Below, piece by piece: positions 58,781 through 64,000 of a DNA stretch of 64,000 nt. Positions within the stretch are counted from its first letter, which is position 1, and each line of letters opens with the position of its first letter. Both the position numbers and the translations under genes were made by a program. This stretch comes from Mangifera indica. Its lineage: Eukaryota; Streptophyta; Magnoliopsida; Sapindales; Anacardiaceae. A model generated the notes under the pieces. The model worked only from the letters and a program-made list of their open reading frames with translations. It made no database searches and was not told the DNA's origin. Location: contig NC_058145.1 of the NCBI RefSeq assembly GCF_011075055.1, forward strand, positions 17,109,894 to 17,173,893, in the 5' to 3' direction.

Positions 58781-61700
58781 GGATTTGGAGGATTATCTGA
58801 ATCCAAACAGTACTGTGTATAGGAATTGCATGTGTCTCAGCTGCTTTGTCCAGAATTTGGTATATGTGGTATGTCTTTTGCCTCTTGTTAATAAGCATTG
58901 CTTACTGTTTTAGATTTGATTTGTTGATATGAGTTTGTTGCCACTTTTTTCTTGTTGCCATAGATGGTCTATTATTGAAACTGTCAGTACTCTGTATTTC
59001 TTGTGTGAACATGTTTGTGGCTGCATTTAATATTTTTTCCAATAATTGGTCGATGATCTATTTCATTCTAATTCACAAAGAAGATCATATAATGTTTATT
59101 CGGAGTACAGGGGTTGTGGACTTGTTCCACCGTATTTGTTATGATTTCATTCATGGAAGTCTATACCAAATGTGTGAAGGAGATAATGATGGAGATAATA
59201 ATGTATAGGAGAGCATTGGAAAAGAAAGGTGCTTTGCAATTGCTGTTTTACCTTAATCTTTTATTGTTTGGTTGTTGATTGAATTTGGTATTACGGTTAC
59301 TTGATTAATGGGAGCTTGTGTTCTTACCTTAGCAACTTGGCCTTTGCTGCCTTAAAGATTAGGTTGGTATGGGGATACTCTTGCATCTAAAATCTAGGTT
59401 GTTAAAGTTTGAAGAAACTTATGCTGGGTTCTGGATTGAATTCAGAGCATATCATTTACTTCTCAGTGGTCAGAATGGTGTAAAATTCATAATCAGTTAT
59501 TTGCAATCATGAAATCTAGTGTTCATTGTGATGAAATTTCTAGAAATTTTTTTTTTTTTTTTTACTTTCTTCTTACTATTCTTTTATTGTTTTTAGTATA
59601 CATCTTTGTTCCAACGAGGAGAAGTGCATTCTGTATCTTCATCTATACAGGGGGCAGCATCAATGACTTCTGCTGCTTCACTTGACAACTCTATCTCTGA
59701 CATGTACCGTTCTCCTCCAAGGCCTATGCCTTATGATGTCGATCCCAGATATTTCCGCTTGCAGCGTGATGGTCTGGTGTCAAGTTGTGCGAAGGGTTCA
59801 AGCCAATTCCATGAGGAATCAGTACCTCTAAGAAGTGATTATGATGTAGATTCAGAGTCATTAAGTGTTGGAGATAAGTTGAATGATTCCTCTTGTGGAG
59901 ATGGATCAAAAGAACACCATTCAAAATCATCACTTAAGCTTTCATCAGCAAAAGCGACACCTGGAATTGGCTATATTTATTCTCCTTCAGAAGAGGAGGA
60001 TGTCTGTCCAACATGCCTTGAAGGTAATTTTTGTTAATACAATTTTATACTTGTTTTCTCACCTGGGTAACTTATTTTCCAATATCTTGGGTTCTTTCTT
60101 GACATGTTGCAAGACTAGACTGGACTTTATATTCTTGTTTGTGGTTACTTGATTTTGAGTTGTTCTATAATTTCATTTATTGCAGGATCTGTCATTGGTT
60201 AAACATGTTATATTATAATTATTCTTACATTCTTACTTGGGTACTTGATACACTGTGCATGCAAAATATGGACATTATTGTGTACTTAAGAACCTCTTGA
60301 TTGCTTGTTAGGAACTATATAATATAATACTAGAATTTCTTTTCCAAGAATGCTGCTGCTGTGCCTTCCACCATTTGTTTAGATTGGTGAATGGGGCCAA
60401 ACTTTTATTTACTCTGTGAATTAAAGTAATGTAAATGGAGAGTGGGATCCTTACTATAGTTTACTCTGTCCTATTCTCTATCCTTTTGCTAAAATCTGTA
60501 CGATGCCCAGAAGCAGAAATCTTTTCTGAGACTAACCTGGATTAAAAAAATAACCATCATTTGGTCAGTGAATAGCAAGCCAGTCTGGGAATTAAGAGTT
60601 GAATTTTTTATGCTGCGATGCTTGTTTTATTATTATTATTTTTCCTATCAGATTCTTGTTTTTATTACAAGAATAATGATATAGTAAAATGTATTTCTAA
60701 TGAATTACAGGTTTTGGTTTGTAGGATTAATTTACCTTTACCTTTTTTGTGCAGAATATACATCAGAGAACCCTAAGATAGTGACAAAATGTTCTCACCA
60801 TTTCCACCTAGGTTGTATATATGAATGGATGGAGAGAAGTGAAAACTGCCCAGTCTGTGGCAAGGTAACCTGGTTTGCTTTGGGTCATATCTGATCTTGG
60901 TTAGTGATTTGCTTTGTTTAGAACATGATCTGCATATTGCCCTAAAAGTATAGTGTCATTCTTCTCCCTTCTACCAATGTTTTTGTTCCCTGATAGGAGT
61001 AAAGACTGGATTACATAGTGTCCTTTTTATATCAAATTACATCAACTGTAAATTCAATGCTATCGCTTTGTATGAAATGCTTCATTAAGAGTTGTGATTG
61101 CCTGCTTCCCTCTCCAGGCTTTCTGTAAAAATACAGCCACAAAGTGGGAACTTACAACATAAAATGAATGAACTGGCATTCCTTTTATGCAAGTGAAACT
61201 ACTGATCATTTTCTTGTGAAGGTTGATTGCTCTGTTAATTTATTTGTCAAGTGTGGTATTATACATTGAAATCAAATTATTAAAGGAGAAATAAGCCAAG
61301 TATCACTAATACACTGCTAAATTTTGCTTCTGCAATCCCAATGCTGAAGCCAATAGATGTTGTGATTTTGCCTATTGATAGGTTTTATGGTACTGTTGTA
61401 AGAGAGTTAGAGTACTACTGTGTATGAGATGCATGTAAACTTAATTAACAGGAAGCAAATAAGCTAGTAATCCTTTGTTTAATGTCATTTTGTATAAAGC
61501 CTAGGGGCCCCTAAGAATTGAAAATAGTTCAAGGATTCATTCTCATGCCCTTGCTTTTGGTTTTTTCTCATGAACTCAAGTTTCGGAGGGTTGCCTGAAC
61601 CAATAGACTTCCTTGATGCCTTTGTCTCCGAGCCCCTGGACCCAATCAAGTGCTTTCTCAGTGGTGAATACCGGATAGTCAATATTATCATAGTTTATAC

Positions 61701-62020
61701 TTGGTCTCATAGTTTAATATTGGTCATAATTGACCAATATTACTCTGGCTACTTTGCCAGAACAATGGATTGAAGATCTTTACAACTGCTAGTTTATTCC
61801 AAATTGTTATAAGATCACAACTAAATAGTCTTTTGAATAACTTCCTCACTAATGAGAATCTCATACATTTTTGAAGATTGAGTCACAATTGTATTTTAAA
61901 AGCCCTTCTTATTAGAAGGTCAAGTGAATTAAGGTACTTGTATCTTTCTCTTTGATTATAATGACTCACCATTCATTTGCATTGTTTCCATAGGTGATGG
62001 CATTCGATGAATCAACTTGA
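58749..62020 (+). CDS. RING-H2 E3 ubiquitin ligase, At3g02290 type
   Basis: Four coding exons: 58749-58868, 59597-60023, 60755-60864 and 61994-62020, giving 227 aa. The N-terminus MGSVCCCLSVEDLEDYLNP has Gly2 with Ser and a CCC cluster, which predicts N-myristoylation plus palmitoylation and membrane anchoring. The middle is Ser-rich and probably disordered, with PRPMPYDVDPRYF conserved in the family. The RING-H2 (residues about 177-218) is CPTC, then C-S-H-H-F-H-L-G-C, then CPVC; its exchange of one Cys by His defines the H2 type. WMERSENCPVCGK leads to the tiny last exon VMAFDEST*, also typical of the family. It probably ubiquitinates membrane-associated targets, which are unknown. All zinc ligands are present. 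Confidence 0.93.
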
Positions 62021-62530
62021 TCCTCCCTCAGGGTTTATGTCGTGGATGGAACCAACAACTATTGGAGAAGAAAACTAAAAGAGATGTGTAAAACCCTTTG
62101 TGAATACCCGATTAATGTGTTTGTGTTTGTCATCGATTGTAAATATAAAATGAAACTTGTTCTTTAGATCAAAAATTTTCATGAGTATATTTTCTTCAAA
62201 CTGTTATTTTTGAAATCTTCTTCTCATGGTTCCTGAAAATCTGGCTGTAGTTTTCCCCAAAAGAACAACATTATACATGGCATGGAAGTTTGTCATTGAA
62301 TGAAGAGAAAACATGATATCAACCGTGGTGTGTTTTCTTTTTTATCTGTCATTTTATTATCTTCTTCCCTTCTATATACATGGTATTGATTTTGGCTTAA
62401 TTACAAGATTGGATTCTAGCTTGGTTTGATAGTATAGTTGAACTCAAGTCAATCTTATATTTGACTTTTTCAAACCAAAATGAACTTGGTTCAGTTTAAG
62501 TCCAAACTTATGCTAAGGATGGTTAGGGAG
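62021..62530 (+). other. RING gene 3' UTR and spacer
   Basis: AT-rich; contains the likely 3' UTR of the RING gene (to about 62200). No other gene seen. Confidence 0.5.
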
Positions 62531-62537
62531 ATAGAAG

Positions 62538-63010
62538 TAGGGATGGCAATGGAAAGGGGCTCTCAATCTTGGTCTTTGTAGGAGATATCAATTCTTATCA
62601 TTTTTTTTAGGGATGATAAAGATTTTCTATCCCTTTCCATGAAAGAAAAAATCTTTTTTTCACCCTTTTTTTTATCTCCGCAGGAAAAAATCTCTTTTTT
62701 GCATCCATGGAAAAAGATTTTTTTTTTATACTTTATGAACATAATATAAATATATTAAATAATAAAATTAAAACAAACTTACTATTTCAAATATTATAAA
62801 TATCATATATTAATCATTTTCATATACATAACAAAAATATAAATGAATTTAAAAAATATAAATAATCTAAAATTATAAAAAATATTAGTATTTTAAATAA
62901 ATATATTAATATAAATGAATGAGGGCAAGAGTGGGGAAAGGATAGGACACATGTATTCTTATCTTTGATTATGAAGATTTTTTTCATCTCTATCCTTTCC
63001 CTTTTTCTGT
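62538..63010. repeat. possible decayed hAT-like MITE
   Basis: It starts TAGGGATGGCAATGG, a common start of plant hAT-type miniature elements, and continues with repeated AAAAATCTTTTTT and GGGGA/TCCCC words. A matching CCATTGCCATCCCTA end was not found, so the identification is weak. Confidence 0.25.
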
Positions 63011-63311
63011 TTATATCAAGAAATTTCTTCCTTTTTAAGTTCAGGAAAGGTCAAAACTCGTAAATTTGGATCAAAATTGTCATCAGGAGGTGCCAGTATT
63101 GGGGTAAGCTGCATTAATAAATGCAGTGACCATGGTTCCCTGTTGGACTTAATGTGCACATATACAGGCTTACTGTAATAAGCGATATGCAGTTTTACAT
63201 TCTTAAAATGGCCAAGTTTCAAAATACATATCATAAGAATTAGCTTCAGACAGTGTGGCAGAAAAGATTATATGTGATATTACTCATAAATTCATTACTT
63301 AAACCGAGTTT

Positions 63312-63421
63312 CTATTCGTTCAAATGGCGAAGCATCCATGGTGGTAGAAGAGCGTTGATATTTGGCCTCTCTGGAATCCCAGCCTCCTCCATCGCAGGGT
63401 CTGATGCCCGGAAACTGTTCC
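63312..63421 (-). CDS. possible terminal exon of an unrecognised gene
   Basis: On the minus strand, after an acceptor-like GATGCAG, an open stretch of 36 codons reads NSFRASDPAMEEAGIPERPN and ends in NALLPPWMLRHLNE and TAG (63312-63314). Its composition is protein-like, unlike the surrounding AT-rich DNA. I do not recognise the family. The rest of the gene would lie at higher coordinates, possibly beyond the edge. It could be a gene relic. A second candidate stretch ends at about 63016 (PDDNFDPNLRVLTFPELKKE). Confidence 0.3.
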
Positions 63422-64000
63422 TGCATCGTTCATCAATATCATATTTGAGTAAAATCAATTGATAAACTGTACCTAGTTAAAAATATGGTCAACCTACGTG
63501 AAGTTAGCAGCCAGAGCAGGATTCAAATTAAGTCGAGTTAGGAACCATGATTGATGATAAAGGTCGTTTCAAACTAAGTTGAGCCTTTGAACAAATGTAT
63601 AAAACCTAGTTCAAACTTGAGATTGTTTGACCTAGTATACAATGTCGCTAGAATATTGTCAATTGATACACAGTATCATTAGAAAAGTGAATGGTATCAT
63701 CGATAAGATAAATAGAGAGATAAAAACAAACTGAGTCAAGTTCAAACACCTTTTTCTCGAGTTTGACTCTAATAAAAATAGGCAGCTCAAGCGTGACTCG
63801 AATTTGTTGAGCCAAAGCTAGTGGTGGTTCAAGTTCAGCTCAGTCTCTATGTTCAAAGTTTTAAGTTTGGTTTGAGTTCATTACTTATATTTTGGCTCAG
63901 TTTGCAGTTTTTATTCATGAATATTTTGTTAATTACTTAACATAACATGAATTGAAACATGAGTTAAATTCAAACTGAATCAAATCATTTATCTAACTTG
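63422..64000. other. right-edge spacer
   Basis: Repetitive low-complexity text (AGTTCAAAC, GAGTTTGA, GACTCGAA words) that resembles decayed repeat DNA. No gene is supported. Confidence 0.4.

Overview
This is nuclear DNA from a eudicot plant. Genes are widely spaced and interrupted by GT-AG introns, spacers are very AT-rich, and there are plant retroelement and MULE-like insertions. Every recognisable protein is a plant family. I cannot name the species. From memory, the conserved gene order matches the paired Arabidopsis blocks around AT3G02250-AT3G02290 and AT5G15740-AT5G15790: O-fucosyltransferase, IMP3, BIG, Ole e 1/extensin-like protein, RING protein. AUG5 and the sulfotransferases are extra here.

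Left part (1-26 kb): the 5' end of a minus-strand gene that looks like an O-fucosyltransferase/rhamnosyltransferase runs off the left edge. It is followed by IMP3 (plus strand, 4 exons, 182 aa; U3 snoRNP and 18S rRNA processing). Convergent to IMP3 is a complete BIG gene (minus strand, 14 exons over 21 kb, about 5103 aa; the plant UBR4-type protein of auxin transport and light/hormone signalling). A tRNA-derived SINE sits in one BIG intron.

Middle part (26-50 kb): a repeat-rich accessory region. It holds a 2.08-kb LTR-like element with a 5-bp target duplication, then a segmental duplication array of two genes: an Ole e 1-domain proline-rich cell-wall protein (PRP, two copies) and an intronless cytosolic sulfotransferase (SOT, three nearly identical intact copies, one inverted, plus two C-terminal relics). 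Three mobile elements have inserted into individual copies of the array: one LTR-type and two fold-back MULE-like elements. The uninterrupted sister copies serve as empty-site controls, so the insertion ends and target duplications can be read directly.

Right part (50-64 kb): AUG5, an augmin/HAUS subunit (minus strand, 10 exons, 799 aa), diverges from a RING-H2 E3 ligase gene of the At3g02290 type (plus strand, 227 aa). The latter has a leader intron and two upstream ORFs, one of which overlaps the main start. The last 2 kb is AT-rich with a possible degenerate repeat and one unrecognised candidate exon.

The genes do not form a single pathway. The housekeeping genes (IMP3, BIG, AUG5, RING) look single-copy and intact; the SOT/PRP array is the fast-evolving part. 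Exon limits were assigned by hand from splice signals and frame continuity, without transcript data.
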